This document shows, in pieces, positions 22,963-31,297 of a stretch of DNA of 34,560 nt. The position numbers and the translations under genes were made by a program. Where the stretch lies: contig NZ_VFVR01000021.1 of NCBI RefSeq assembly GCF_006442205.1, forward strand, positions 1 through 34,560. The letters are read 5' to 3'. This DNA comes from Mesorhizobium sp. B2-3-12 (GTDB taxonomy: Bacteria > Pseudomonadota > Alphaproteobacteria > Rhizobiales > Rhizobiaceae). The notes beneath the pieces were generated by a model. That model searched no databases. It was not told the DNA's origin and saw only the letters and a list, made by a program, of their open reading frames with translations. Numbering within the stretch: the stretch's first letter is position 1; every line of letters begins with the position of its first letter.

Positions 22963-25713
22963 ATGTTTGAAAGCCTGATCGGCCTTGTCGCCATCATCGC
23001 CTTGTTCGTCATCATTTCGCGTCAGCAGAGCCGCATCGGCCTGATCGAGCGCGAGCTTGGCGCGCTGCGCAGTCTCGTGCTTTCGGGCGCGATGCCGCCC
23101 ACGGTCAAGCCGGAACAGGATGCGGCCGAGGGCAAGGCCGACACGGCGCCGGTGACGGCGCATGCTGCCGATATCGCCCCGCCGGTAGTCAGCGAGCCTG
23201 CAACCAGCGAGCCGGTGCCCGCGCTGATACAGGCCACGGAGGCGGAAATTCCGGCCGAGGAGAGTGTGCCCGGTCCATGGAGCGCAGCCGAGGCAACGCC
23301 GAAAACGCCAGAGGCCGCGCCGGCCGTGGTCGCCAAGGCTGCTCGCCAGTCCGACGTCGAAACCGCGCTGGGCACACGTTGGGCGGTCTGGGTCGGCGGC
23401 ATTGCGCTGGCGCTGGGCGGCTTGTTCCTCATCCGTTACACCATCGAGGCCGGCATTTTCGGACCCGGCGTGCGCCTCACCATGGCGGCGGTGCTCGGGC
23501 TTGTGCTCGTCGCCGGCGGCGAGTTCATTCGTCGCACCGGCTTCAAGGTGCCCGTGCAAGGTGTTGCCGGCGCCTATATTCCGGCGATCCTGACGGCAGC
23601 CGGTGCCTTCATCCTGTTCGGCACCGTCTATGCCGCACATGGCATTTACGGCTTCATCGGGCCAGCACTCGCATTCACGCTGCTTGGCGCCATCGGCGTC
23701 GCGACGCTCGCCGCCGCTCTTGTCCACGGCCAGGCCCTGGCCGGCATCGGCCTCGTCGGCGCCATGGCAACGCCGGCGCTGGTTGCCTCGACCGCGCCAA
23801 ATGTCTGGGCGCTGTTCGGCTACCTCGCCATCGTGCTCGCCGCCACCGGCGTCATCGCCCGCGTGCGCGACTGGAAAGCGTTGATGGCGGCCGCCTTTTT
23901 CGGCACCGGCATCTGGACCATCCTCTACATGACCGACGCACCGGGCGCGAACCTGTCCGCCATCCTGTTCATCGACGCCGTCACGCTGGCCGTGCTCGCT
24001 TTTGTCTGGCTGGGGAGTCGAGGCGAGATTGCGAAAGATGGCTTCGACTGGCCATCGATCGTGCCGGGCGCTTTCGTCGCGTTTTCGGCGCTCGGCCTGT
24101 CGGTCGACTCGACCTTCGTCCCCGCCGGCGATGCCTTGCCGGGCGCCCTGGTTCTCGTCGCCCTTGTGGCCACCGCACTCTACCGGCCGCGCACGGTGCC
24201 GCTGCTGCACGCCGCCGGGCTGGTGACCGTGATGATCCATCTCGGCATCATTCCACCCACCACCATTGGCTCCGATTTGTCGCAAGGCAATTTCGGCTTC
24301 GACGGTCTGCCGGTGGCGACCGGAAACGCCTTGACGCTGCGCATCGGTATTGGGCTCGGCCTTGTCTTCATCGCCGCCGGTTTGTGGGCCGCGCGCCGCT
24401 TCGCCGCATCGGCGCGGATCCGCGCCGCATGTTGGGCCGCGTGGGGTATCGTCGCGCCGCTGGTCATCCTGCTGGCGCTCTGGTTCACCTACGGCAATCT
24501 CGACCGCGACTTTGCCTATGCCGCCGTCGCGGCCTTGCTGGTCGTGGTCTTCGCCGCCGGTGGCGAGTGGATCGCGCGCGCCGAGGAGCCGCCGCTCAAG
24601 GGCGGCATGGCGGTGTCGTTCGCCCTGGGCGGCGCGGCGGTCGCAGGCCTCCTGATGTTGCACATGGCTTTTGATTCTGGCTGGACCACCATCCTGCTCG
24701 GTGCCGCCGCAATCGTGCCGGCGCTCGCCACGCGCTGGCGCTCTTATCCCGTGCTCGGCTGGATTTCAGTCGCCGCCGTCGTCGCGGTGCTGGGCCGCGT
24801 CGCCTTCGACCCGACGATCGTCGGCGCCGAGTTTCTATCGACGACCCCGGTCTTCAACTGGTTGCTGCCGGGCTATGGCGTGCCGGCGCTCGCCTTCGGC
24901 TTCGCGGCCTGGCAACTCGCTCGCACCACCAGTGGCCGGCCGCGCCTCGCCATGGAAGCGGCGGCCGCGCTGTTTGCGCTGCTGACGCTCGCCATGCTGG
25001 TGCGCCACGCCATGCATGGCGGCGTCATCAACAGCGATGCGCCGACGCTCGCCGAACAGGCGATCTACACGCTGATCGCCTTCGGCGCCGGCGCCATCCT
25101 GATCGCCATCGACAGGCGCTCGCCAAGCTCGGTGCTGCGCTATGGTTCGATGGCCGTGGGCGTGGTCTCGGTCGCCTTCGTCGCCATCCAGCATTTCCTG
25201 GTGCTCAATCCGTTGTTCACGGACGAATCGACCGGCCGGATCCCGGTATTCAACCTGTTGTTCCTGGCCTATCTCCTGCCGGCGGTCGCCGCCGCTGGTC
25301 TGGCGCTCTACAGCAGGGGCAAGCGGCCGAAATGGTATTCGGCGATGCTGGCGCTGGTGGCGGCGTTGCTTGCCTTCGCCTATGCCACGCTCTCGGTGAG
25401 GCGCTTGTTCAAGGGCGAGTTCATCGGCTTGTGGAGCGGCCTTGGCCAGCTGGAAACCTATACCTATTCGGCGCTCTGGCTGGCGATCGGCGTGGCGCTG
25501 CTCACGGCTGGCGTCTGGCTGAAATCGCAGGTGCTGCGCATTGCCTCGGCCGCGCTGATCGCGATTGCCGTGCTGAAGGTCTTCCTGTTCGACATGTCGG
25601 AACTGGAAGGCGTGCTCAGGGCGCTGTCCTTCATAGGCCTGGGCGCGGTGCTCATCGGCATCGGCCTGTTCTATCAGCGGCTTTTGACGCGGGCGGCGAA
25701 GGAAAAAGGGTAA
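22963..25713 (+). CDS. DUF2339 giant multi-pass membrane protein
   Basis: Very large polytopic membrane protein, 916 aa. An N-terminal hydrophobic helix (LIGLVAIIALFVII, about 5-18) is followed by a short coiled-coil-like stretch (SRQQSRIGLIERELGALRSLV) and an Ala/Pro/Glu-rich linker (about 45-140). About twenty-five closely packed hydrophobic segments then run to the C terminus (first WAVWVGGIALALGGLFLIRY; last SFIGLGAVLIGIGLFYQRLL). This is the DUF2339 architecture. No catalytic motif is apparent and no function is established for the family; cell-envelope roles have been suggested for similar proteins. It starts at ATG 22963, 81 bp after the thioesterase, preceded by GGGGGAACC. A GC-rich spacer separates it from the sigma-factor gene. 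Confidence 0.88.
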   Translation: MFESLIGLVAIIALFVIISRQQSRIGLIERELGALRSLVLSGAMPPTVKPEQDAAEGKADTAPVTAHAADIAPPVVSEPATSEPVPALIQATEAEIPAEESVPGPWSAAEATPKTPEAAPAVVAKAARQSDVETALGTRWAVWVGGIALALGGLFLIRYTIEAGIFGPGVRLTMAAVLGLVLVAGGEFIRRTGFKVPVQGVAGAYIPAILTAAGAFILFGTVYAAHGIYGFIGPALAFTLLGAIGVATLAAALVHGQALAGIGLVGAMATPALVASTAPNVWALFGYLAIVLAATGVIARVRDWKALMAAAFFGTGIWTILYMTDAPGANLSAILFIDAVTLAVLAFVWLGSRGEIAKDGFDWPSIVPGAFVAFSALGLSVDSTFVPAGDALPGALVLVALVATALYRPRTVPLLHAAGLVTVMIHLGIIPPTTIGSDLSQGNFGFDGLPVATGNALTLRIGIGLGLVFIAAGLWAARRFAASARIRAACWAAWGIVAPLVILLALWFTYGNLDRDFAYAAVAALLVVVFAAGGEWIARAEEPPLKGGMAVSFALGGAAVAGLLMLHMAFDSGWTTILLGAAAIVPALATRWRSYPVLGWISVAAVVAVLGRVAFDPTIVGAEFLSTTPVFNWLLPGYGVPALAFGFAAWQLARTTSGRPRLAMEAAAALFALLTLAMLVRHAMHGGVINSDAPTLAEQAIYTLIAFGAGAILIAIDRRSPSSVLRYGSMAVGVVSVAFVAIQHFLVLNPLFTDESTGRIPVFNLLFLAYLLPAVAAAGLALYSRGKRPKWYSAMLALVAALLAFAYATLSVRRLFKGEFIGLWSGLGQLETYTYSALWLAIGVALLTAGVWLKSQVLRIASAALIAIAVLKVFLFDMSELEGVLRALSFIGLGAVLIGIGLFYQRLLTRAAKEKG

Positions 25714-25746
25714 TCGCCGGCGAATCATTGGTTTTATCGCCGGGCG

Positions 25747-25774
25747 GGAATAAACCGGCACCCGCCGGCGTTAT
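25747..25774 (+). promoter_or_regulatory. Candidate ECF-type promoter for the sigma/anti-sigma pair
   Basis: GGAAT (25747-25751) is followed after 17 bp by CGTT (25769-25772). This resembles the alphaproteobacterial ECF/EcfG pattern GGAAC-N16/17-CGTT, with one mismatch in the -35 element. It lies about 115 bp before the sigma-factor ATG and would allow autoregulation. It is a pattern match by eye in GC-rich DNA, so chance is a real possibility. Confidence 0.35.
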
Positions 25775-25885
25775 CTCCTTGCTTGGGTGACCGGAGCGGT
25801 GGACCGCTTCGCGCTGGCTGCTTGCGCCGTGCCGGGAAGGCGCGTTCTATCGGGATCAACAAGGGCGACCTCAGAACCAGCGGTC

Positions 25886-26404
25886 ATGGACGAAAAGAAG
25901 GCAGCAATCCTAGGCGAAATACCGCGCCTGCGCCGCTACGCACGCTCGCTCCTGCGCGACCGTGATTCTGCCGACGACCTCGTTCAGGACTGCCTCGAGC
26001 GTGCACTGTTGCGGCTTGACAACTGGCAGACGGGAGAAAGCCCCAGGAGGTGGCTGTTTACGATCATGCATCATTTGTTCATCGACCAGATGCGCAAGGT
26101 GAACCGTCGCGGCGAAGCCGCGATGCTGCCGCTGGAGGCGGGCGAGGCGGTTGCCCAGCCGGCCGAACAGTTGGAGGGCATTGCTTCGCGCGAGATCATC
26201 GACGCATTGCAAGCGATCAGCCCTGATCGCCGCGCGGCCCTGGTCATGGTCGCCATCGAGGGCTTTTCCTATGCCGAAGCCGCCAACATTCTGGGTGTGC
26301 CCGCGGGCACGCTGATGTCACGCATCGCGCGTGGGCGTGAGGAACTGCGCGGGCTGCTGGACGACACGGCTCGCCGCCGCGCCATAAGGATCGTCGAGAA
26401 ATGA
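25886..26404 (+). CDS. ECF-family RNA polymerase sigma factor
   Basis: Extracytoplasmic-function sigma-70 protein of 172 aa from ATG 25886. Region 2 includes RRYARSLLRDRDSADDLVQDCLERAL (about 16-41) and SPRRWLFTIMHHLFIDQMRK (core binding and -10 recognition). Region 4 includes DRRAALVMVAIEGFSYAEAANILGVPAGTLMSRIARGREELR (about 114-155), a helix-turn-helix for the -35 element. An in-frame ATG at 25787 would add 33 residues that match no sigma factor, so I reject it. The TGA overlaps the anti-sigma ATG (ATGA at 26401-26404), the classic coupled arrangement. The stimulus is unknown. Confidence 0.93.
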   Translation: MDEKKAAILGEIPRLRRYARSLLRDRDSADDLVQDCLERALLRLDNWQTGESPRRWLFTIMHHLFIDQMRKVNRRGEAAMLPLEAGEAVAQPAEQLEGIASREIIDALQAISPDRRAALVMVAIEGFSYAEAANILGVPAGTLMSRIARGREELRGLLDDTARRRAIRIVEK

Positions 26405-27192
26405 TCCGCCGCGATTTTTCCGAACGGGACATCCACATGGCGCTCGACGGCGAACTGCCGGCCGATGAGCGGGCCGCCTATGATGCATGGCTCGATGCCA
26501 ATCCGGAGATGAAGGCGAGGAGCGTCCGCTTCACCGCCGACCGCGAGGCATTGCGTGCCGCCTTCGCTGGCGTGCCGGATGAGCCTGTTCCCGCGCGCTT
26601 GCGCAAGGTGGTGCTCGGCGAAGCGCCTGTTAAGACAGTCGTGCCACGCTCACGCTGGTGGCTTGCCGCCGCTGCGGCCGTGCTTCTCGCCACGGGCGGA
26701 TTTGGCGGTTACTTTGCCGGCATCGACGGCTTCGGGCAGGAGGATCCGGCGGAGGATCAACTGGCCGAACAGGCGATCGCCGCCCATGTCATCTACGCCG
26801 CCGAGAAGCGGCATGCGGTGGAAGTGCCGGCCAGCGACAAGGATCATTTGCAGACCTGGCTGTCCAACCGGGTCGGCCTGAAGCTGGTGGCGCCGGATCT
26901 GAGCGCCAACGGCTTTCAGCTGATCGGCGGCCGGTTGCTGCCGGCCGGTGAAAGCAAGGCGGCGATGCTGCTCTACGAAGACGACAAGGGCGAGCGTATA
27001 TCCCTCTTCGTGACGGCGGAATCGGCCGAGAATGCCAAGGGTACCTACGCCTCGGCGCAGGACGGCCCGCAGGCCGTCTACTGGCTGGACAAGGGCTATG
27101 GCTGCGCCGTCGTCGGTTCGCTGCCGCGCGAGCAATTGGCGGTCGTGGCCAGGAATGCCTATGGCCAGCTTCTGGCCGGTCTCGCCGGCTGA
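26401..27192 (+). CDS. Single-pass membrane anti-sigma factor
   Basis: Predicted negative regulator of the adjacent ECF sigma factor, 263 aa. The cytoplasmic N-terminal part (about 1-84) has the anti-sigma helical pattern SERDIHMALDGELPADERAAYDAWLDANPE. It lacks the HxxxCxxC zinc motif of ZAS proteins. One transmembrane helix (about 86-108, WWLAAAAAVLLATGGFGGYFAGI) precedes a periplasmic sensor domain of about 150 residues ending DKGYGCAVVGSLPREQLAVVARNAYGQLL. It resembles the RpoE-associated transmembrane regulators of rhizobia. It starts at ATG 26401, overlapping the sigma stop. Release probably involves regulated proteolysis or a conformational change; this is inferred. Confidence 0.88.
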   Translation: MIRRDFSERDIHMALDGELPADERAAYDAWLDANPEMKARSVRFTADREALRAAFAGVPDEPVPARLRKVVLGEAPVKTVVPRSRWWLAAAAAVLLATGGFGGYFAGIDGFGQEDPAEDQLAEQAIAAHVIYAAEKRHAVEVPASDKDHLQTWLSNRVGLKLVAPDLSANGFQLIGGRLLPAGESKAAMLLYEDDKGERISLFVTAESAENAKGTYASAQDGPQAVYWLDKGYGCAVVGSLPREQLAVVARNAYGQLLAGLAG

Positions 27193-27312
27193 GACGTTGC
27201 GATCTTGCGCGGCCGGCTGGCTTGAAGAACAGCGATTGCGTGCAAAGCTTGCCGGCTTCCTTGCCGCCGGGGAAACTGTCACAATTCGGCCCTAATCAAG
27301 GAGCGATAGCGC

Positions 27313-28497
27313 TTGATGAATGCCGGCGTTTCGGCCGGTGTTCGCGACGCTTTTGACCGGGGCCGTTTCCGCAACGCAATCGAGGTTTTCTCAAGCCGCA
27401 TGCCTGCCGAGATCCGCACGGCCCGCGCGTCCGACGTCGATGATCTCGCCGCCATCGAGAAGGCTGTGTTCTCGAGCGACCGTATCTCCCGCCGCTCTTT
27501 CCGTCAGTTCATCGAGCGCGAGACCGCCGAGACGCTAGCCGCCGAAATCGACGGCCGCGTCGGCGGTTACGCGATCGTGCTGTTTCGCAAGGGCAGTGGT
27601 GTGGCGCGGCTTTATTCCATAGCCGTCGGCCCGTTTTTCGGCAGGCTCGGCATAGGCCGTCAATTGCTGTCGGCGGCGGAAGAAGCCGCCTTCGAACATG
27701 ACCGCATGATGCTGCGTCTCGAAGTGCGCGAGGACAATGGCCGTGCCATCCGCATCTACGAGCAGGCCGGCTACCGCAAGATTGGCCGCGAGCCGGGTTA
27801 CTACGAGGACGGTGCGACGGCGCTGCGCTACGAAAAAACCCTGCGCGGCGACCTTCCGGTCGCCACCAGGGTGCCGTTCTACCAGCAGACCTGCGAGTTC
27901 ACCTGCGGGCCATGCTGCCTGATGATGGCCATGGCCAATTTCGATGGTGGCTTCGTACCCGACCCGGTGATGGAAATCCGACTCTGGCGCGAGGCGACGA
28001 CCGTCTTCATGATGTCGGGACCGGGCGGCTGCGAACCATTCGGCCTGGCTGTCTCGGGCTATGAAAGCGGGCTTGCGGCGGAGATCTACGTTTCCTTCTA
28101 CGGCGCGCTGTTCCTGCAATCGGTACGCAGCGCGGACAAACGCCGGGTCATGGAACTCGCCCAGGTCGACTTTCGCCGCCGCGCGGAACTTTACGGTATC
28201 CCGGTGAATTACCGTCCGTTCACCATAGATGATATCAGGGCGGCTCTCGCCGGAGGAAAACTGGTGCTGGTGCTGATCAGCGGCTTCCTGATGTTCGGCA
28301 AGAAGGTGCCGCACTGGGTGCTCGCCATCGGCGATGATGGCGACCATATTCTGATCCACGATCCGTGGGTCGAGGATGAAAGGCAGGAAACCATCCTTGA
28401 TGCCGCCAACATTCCCGTGCCTTACGGCATCTTCATGAACATGGCGCAGTTCGGCCGCGACGGACTGCGCGCCGCCATCACTTTGGGAAAGAGATAA
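27313..28497 (+). CDS. GNAT acetyltransferase fused to C39-like cysteine peptidase
   Basis: Two-domain enzyme of up to 394 aa. Residues about 31-176 form a GNAT fold: EIRTARASDVDDLAAIEKAVF, the acetyl-CoA pyrophosphate loop GRLGIGRQLL (110-119) and the C-terminal RIYEQAGYRKIGREPGYY, as in RimI-type N-acetyltransferases. Residues about 185-390 form a papain-like peptidase of the C39-like type: Q191/Q192 (oxyanion), C198 (TCGPCC), H334 (VPHWVLAIG) and D350 (IHDPW) make a complete catalytic set. TTG 27313 is 9 nt and ATG 27316 is 12 nt after AAGGAG; ATG 27400 (365 aa) begins right at the GNAT domain and is an alternative. The TAA overlaps the next gene's ATG (TAATG), showing coupling to the ATP-grasp ligase. 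The fusion implies processing and acetylation, or amide transfer, on the same peptide. The substrate is unknown. Confidence 0.9.
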   Translation: MMNAGVSAGVRDAFDRGRFRNAIEVFSSRMPAEIRTARASDVDDLAAIEKAVFSSDRISRRSFRQFIERETAETLAAEIDGRVGGYAIVLFRKGSGVARLYSIAVGPFFGRLGIGRQLLSAAEEAAFEHDRMMLRLEVREDNGRAIRIYEQAGYRKIGREPGYYEDGATALRYEKTLRGDLPVATRVPFYQQTCEFTCGPCCLMMAMANFDGGFVPDPVMEIRLWREATTVFMMSGPGGCEPFGLAVSGYESGLAAEIYVSFYGALFLQSVRSADKRRVMELAQVDFRRRAELYGIPVNYRPFTIDDIRAALAGGKLVLVLISGFLMFGKKVPHWVLAIGDDGDHILIHDPWVEDERQETILDAANIPVPYGIFMNMAQFGRDGLRAAITLGKR

Positions 28498-29960
28498 TGA
28501 CCTGGGTCATTCTTACCGGCAGGCAGAGCGATCTCGACCAGGTGGCGACACCGCACAAGATCATCACCAATCGCGACTATCTCGCGCATCCCTCGCTGTT
28601 CCGCGGACAGCGGCCGAAGGTTATCAACCTGTCGAACAATTACGGCTACCAGAGCCGCGGCTATTACGCCTCGCTGCTGGCGAGTTCGCGCGGACACAAG
28701 GTCATCCCGACCGTCGAGACGATGATCGACCTGTCGGAGCGCAAGCTCTACGAGCATGCCTTGCCGGAACTGGAACTGGCGCTCAACAAATGCCGCAAGG
28801 ATCTCGGCGGCACCTTTCCGGCGAAGGTCTGCATCTTCTTCGGCATCGGCCCGTCCAAGGTCTGGGACCGTTTTGCCAAGCTGTTGTTCGACTGGTTCCG
28901 GGCGCCGGCGCTCGAAGTCCACATCAAGGACAGCGCCGAATGGGCTTCGATCCGCAAGATCGGCTTCCATCCGCTGGCGCGCATGACCGAGGACGAGGAA
29001 AAGAGCTTCATCCAGTGCCTGGAGACCTACACCAACCGCGAGTGGCGCGACACCAAGGGCCGCACGCCGGCGCGCTACACCTTCGCCACGCTGGTCGATC
29101 CGCATGAGGAATTGCCGCCCTCGGAAATCTCCTCGCTGCGCTACTGGGCCAAGATCGCCGAGAAGATGGGGGTCGAAATCGAACCCATCACCAAGAAGGA
29201 CCTCGCCAAGCTGGCGAACTACGATGCGCTGTTCATCCGCGAGACCACTTCGATCTCCAATCACACCTACCGTTTCGCCCGCCGCGCCCAGCAGGAAGGC
29301 ATGCCGGTCATCGACGACCCGCTGTCGATGATCCGCTGCACCAATAAGGTCTATCTCAACGAACTGATGGCCTACAACAAGGTGCCGGTGCCGCCGACGG
29401 TGATGATCGCCGGCACCTCGGATCTGGAGCTCGCGGCGCAGACGCTGGGTTTTCCGCTGGTGCTGAAGATCCCGGATTCCTCGTTCTCGCGCGGCGTCAA
29501 GAAATGCGCCAATTTCGAGGAGCTAAAGACGCTTGCCACCGAATGGCTGGAGGATTCCGACCTCCTAATCGCGCAGAAATTCATTCCGACCGAATATGAC
29601 TGGCGCGTCGGCGTGCTCGGCGGCCAGCCGCTATTTGCCGTACACTATCTGATGGCCAAGAAGCACTGGCAGATCGTCAACCACAAGGCCAATGGCAAGC
29701 CCGACCAGGGCGGCATCAAGACCTTCACGCTGAAGGAGACGCCGGCCCATGTCGTTGAAACCGCTGTCAAGGCGGCGCGCTGCATCGGCGACGGCCTCTA
29801 CGGCGTCGACCTCAAGGAGACCAAGGACGGCGTCTTCGTCATCGAGGTCAACGACAATCCCAATCTCGACCATGGCTGGGAGGATTCCGGCGAGAAGGAC
29901 GAGGTCTGGGTGCGGCTGACACAGTGGTTCCTGGAGCGGCTGGACCGGCCGGGACGGTAA
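28497..29960 (+). CDS. RLAN-domain, RimK-like ATP-grasp ligase
   Basis: ATP-dependent carboxylate-amine ligase of 487 aa. The N-terminal RLAN-type domain (about 1-180: WVILTGRQSDLDQ, INLSNNYGYQSRGYYASLLASSRGH) is found only attached to RimK-like ATP-grasp modules. The ATP-grasp part (about 215-485) shows MIRCTNKVYLNELM, the ATP lysine in PLVLKIPDSSFSRGV (K324), AQKFIPTEYDWRVGVLGG, and the Mg ligands D438 (GVDLKE) and E450/N452 (VIEVNDNPN). RimK itself adds glutamates to ribosomal protein S6, but RLAN relatives act on unknown peptides or metabolites. Its ATG shares a base with the stop of the GNAT-peptidase, so the two enzymes are made together. Ligation, acetylation and proteolysis suggest a peptide-modifying pathway. 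Confidence 0.9.
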   Translation: MTWVILTGRQSDLDQVATPHKIITNRDYLAHPSLFRGQRPKVINLSNNYGYQSRGYYASLLASSRGHKVIPTVETMIDLSERKLYEHALPELELALNKCRKDLGGTFPAKVCIFFGIGPSKVWDRFAKLLFDWFRAPALEVHIKDSAEWASIRKIGFHPLARMTEDEEKSFIQCLETYTNREWRDTKGRTPARYTFATLVDPHEELPPSEISSLRYWAKIAEKMGVEIEPITKKDLAKLANYDALFIRETTSISNHTYRFARRAQQEGMPVIDDPLSMIRCTNKVYLNELMAYNKVPVPPTVMIAGTSDLELAAQTLGFPLVLKIPDSSFSRGVKKCANFEELKTLATEWLEDSDLLIAQKFIPTEYDWRVGVLGGQPLFAVHYLMAKKHWQIVNHKANGKPDQGGIKTFTLKETPAHVVETAVKAARCIGDGLYGVDLKETKDGVFVIEVNDNPNLDHGWEDSGEKDEVWVRLTQWFLERLDRPGR

Positions 29961-29977
29961 TTCAACCGAGGGCAAAG

Positions 29978-30250
29978 ATGCAGTTCATAGTGATCGAGGA
30001 TTTCACCGGCTGCGACCGCAAGGATATCTACCGCCGCTTCCGCGATCGAGGCCGTCTGAAGCCGGATGAGCTTGTCGTTCATCACAGCTGGATCGCGGCG
30101 GATATGAGCCGATGCTTCCTGTTGGTGGAGACGGATGACGTCACGCTGCTGCAGCGATGGGTCATCGAATGGGCTGATCTGGTCGAGTTCGAGATCGTGC
30201 CGGTGGCGACCAACAAGGACATGGTGGCAGCCTTGAGCGGCCACCTCTGA
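29978..30250 (+). CDS. DUF3303-family small protein
   Basis: 90-aa protein from ATG 29978 with a GAGGG ribosome-binding site, 17 bp after the ATP-grasp gene and on the same strand. Visible features are MQFIVIEDFTGCDRKDIYRRFRDRGRLKP, SWIAADMSRCFLLVETDD and WADLVEFEIVPV, which recall DUF3303 (dimeric alpha/beta-barrel-like). The family has no established function. It is most likely the third gene of the GNAT-peptidase/ligase transcript, and could be a partner or a bystander. The frame extends upstream to 29924 inside the ligase gene, which I reject. Confidence 0.85.
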   Translation: MQFIVIEDFTGCDRKDIYRRFRDRGRLKPDELVVHHSWIAADMSRCFLLVETDDVTLLQRWVIEWADLVEFEIVPVATNKDMVAALSGHL

Positions 30251-30267
30251 CAACGGGAGCTGACAGG

Positions 30268-31185
30268 TCAACGCAGCGCCGGCGAACCCACCGCGCGCCG
30301 GCATTCGCCGATAAGCCAATCGCGAAACGCGATCACCACATCGCGCGTGGCGCTCCGCTCAGGGATGGTCAGGCAATAGGGCTGGCGTAGCGCGATCGCC
30401 CCGGCGGCGGGCCGGACCAGCCTGCCGTCCTCCACCGCTTCGGCGCAATAGATCCCTTGCGCCAGCGTCACGCCCAATCCGGAAATGGCCAGGTCGAGTG
30501 CCGCGCGCGATGAATTGGCCGACAGGCCGCGCCGCACTGCCCGGCCAGATTGGGCATTCGTCGCCTCGAACCAGTTGCGCCAGGACGGAAACGAAGCGCC
30601 GGTCGGTCCCCAATCCGTGTGGATCAGCGGCAGCCCGGCGAGCGGCTCGCCGTCTACCTTGTTGGTGCCGACAAGCTTTGGCGCGCAGACCGGATAGACG
30701 GCGTCCCTGGCAATGTCCTCGGTCGGATGTTCACGGTAGTGCGGGCCGTAGGAGAGCCTGATGTCGATCAGTTCGCGGTCGAAAGGCACCGGGTCGTCAT
30801 CGCCACGCAGCGATATGTCAGCAGCGCCATGGCTTTCGACGAAGCCGGCCAGACGCTGCGAAAGCCAGCCCATGGCCATGGATGGCGGCACCGAAACCAC
30901 CAGGCGCGGGCGGAATGCATCGCCGCCCAGCTCGCGCGAGACGCTGCCGATCTCCTGGAAAGCCACGGTCAGCCGCGGCAACATTTCCACGCCGGCCTCG
31001 GTGAGGACAACGCGCCGGTTGACCCGCTGAAACAGCTTGCGGCCCATCTGCTCCTCCAAGGTGCGGATAAGCTGGCTGACGGCGGCAGCCGAGACCGAAA
31101 GTTCTTCCGCCGCCGCGACAAAGCTGCCCGTACGTGCGGCGGCTTCGAAAGCCTGAAGGCCTTTCAGGGATGGGGATGTGACCAT
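30268..31185 (-). CDS. LysR-family transcriptional regulator (GcvA-like)
   Basis: LTTR of 305 aa. The N-terminal winged helix-turn-helix is SLKGLQAFEAAARTGSFVAAAEELSVSAAAVSQLIRTLEEQMGRKLFQR (about 6-54). The effector-binding domain (about 90-295) has the GcvA-like pattern with RPRLVVSVPPSMAMGWLSQRL and DIRLSYGPHYREH. The start ATG 31185 is 112 bp from the divergent fatty-acid desaturase, the typical arrangement of an LTTR and its target. The intergenic region contains the palindrome AAGCTTAGCTT (31201-31211), a possible part of its binding site. The effector is unknown. Confidence 0.92.
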   Translation of the reverse strand: MVTSPSLKGLQAFEAAARTGSFVAAAEELSVSAAAVSQLIRTLEEQMGRKLFQRVNRRVVLTEAGVEMLPRLTVAFQEIGSVSRELGGDAFRPRLVVSVPPSMAMGWLSQRLAGFVESHGAADISLRGDDDPVPFDRELIDIRLSYGPHYREHPTEDIARDAVYPVCAPKLVGTNKVDGEPLAGLPLIHTDWGPTGASFPSWRNWFEATNAQSGRAVRRGLSANSSRAALDLAISGLGVTLAQGIYCAEAVEDGRLVRPAAGAIALRQPYCLTIPERSATRDVVIAFRDWLIGECRRAVGSPALR

Positions 31186-31200
31186 GATCGCCAGATAGAC

Positions 31201-31211
31201 AAGCTTAGCTT
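31201..31211. promoter_or_regulatory. Possible LysR operator half-site palindrome
   Basis: AAGC-TTA-GCTT is a perfect 4-bp-arm inverted repeat in the 112-bp divergent spacer between the LysR gene and the desaturase gene. LTTR sites are usually T-N11-A; no clear 15-bp palindrome is evident, so this is suggestive only. Confidence 0.25.
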
Positions 31212-31297
31212 ATCCAAGTCGCAGGTATCGTCGTTTTTGGAAAGCTTTTTCGTGGACTAGAGTGATCTTCATCATTGTCTAGCCTGGATCGAAGCCG

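Noticed and set aside
22243..24663. 806-codon minus-strand frame opposite recO, thioesterase and DUF2339
   Set aside because: Spans three well-supported genes in antisense and has Gln/Arg/Gly-rich shadow composition.
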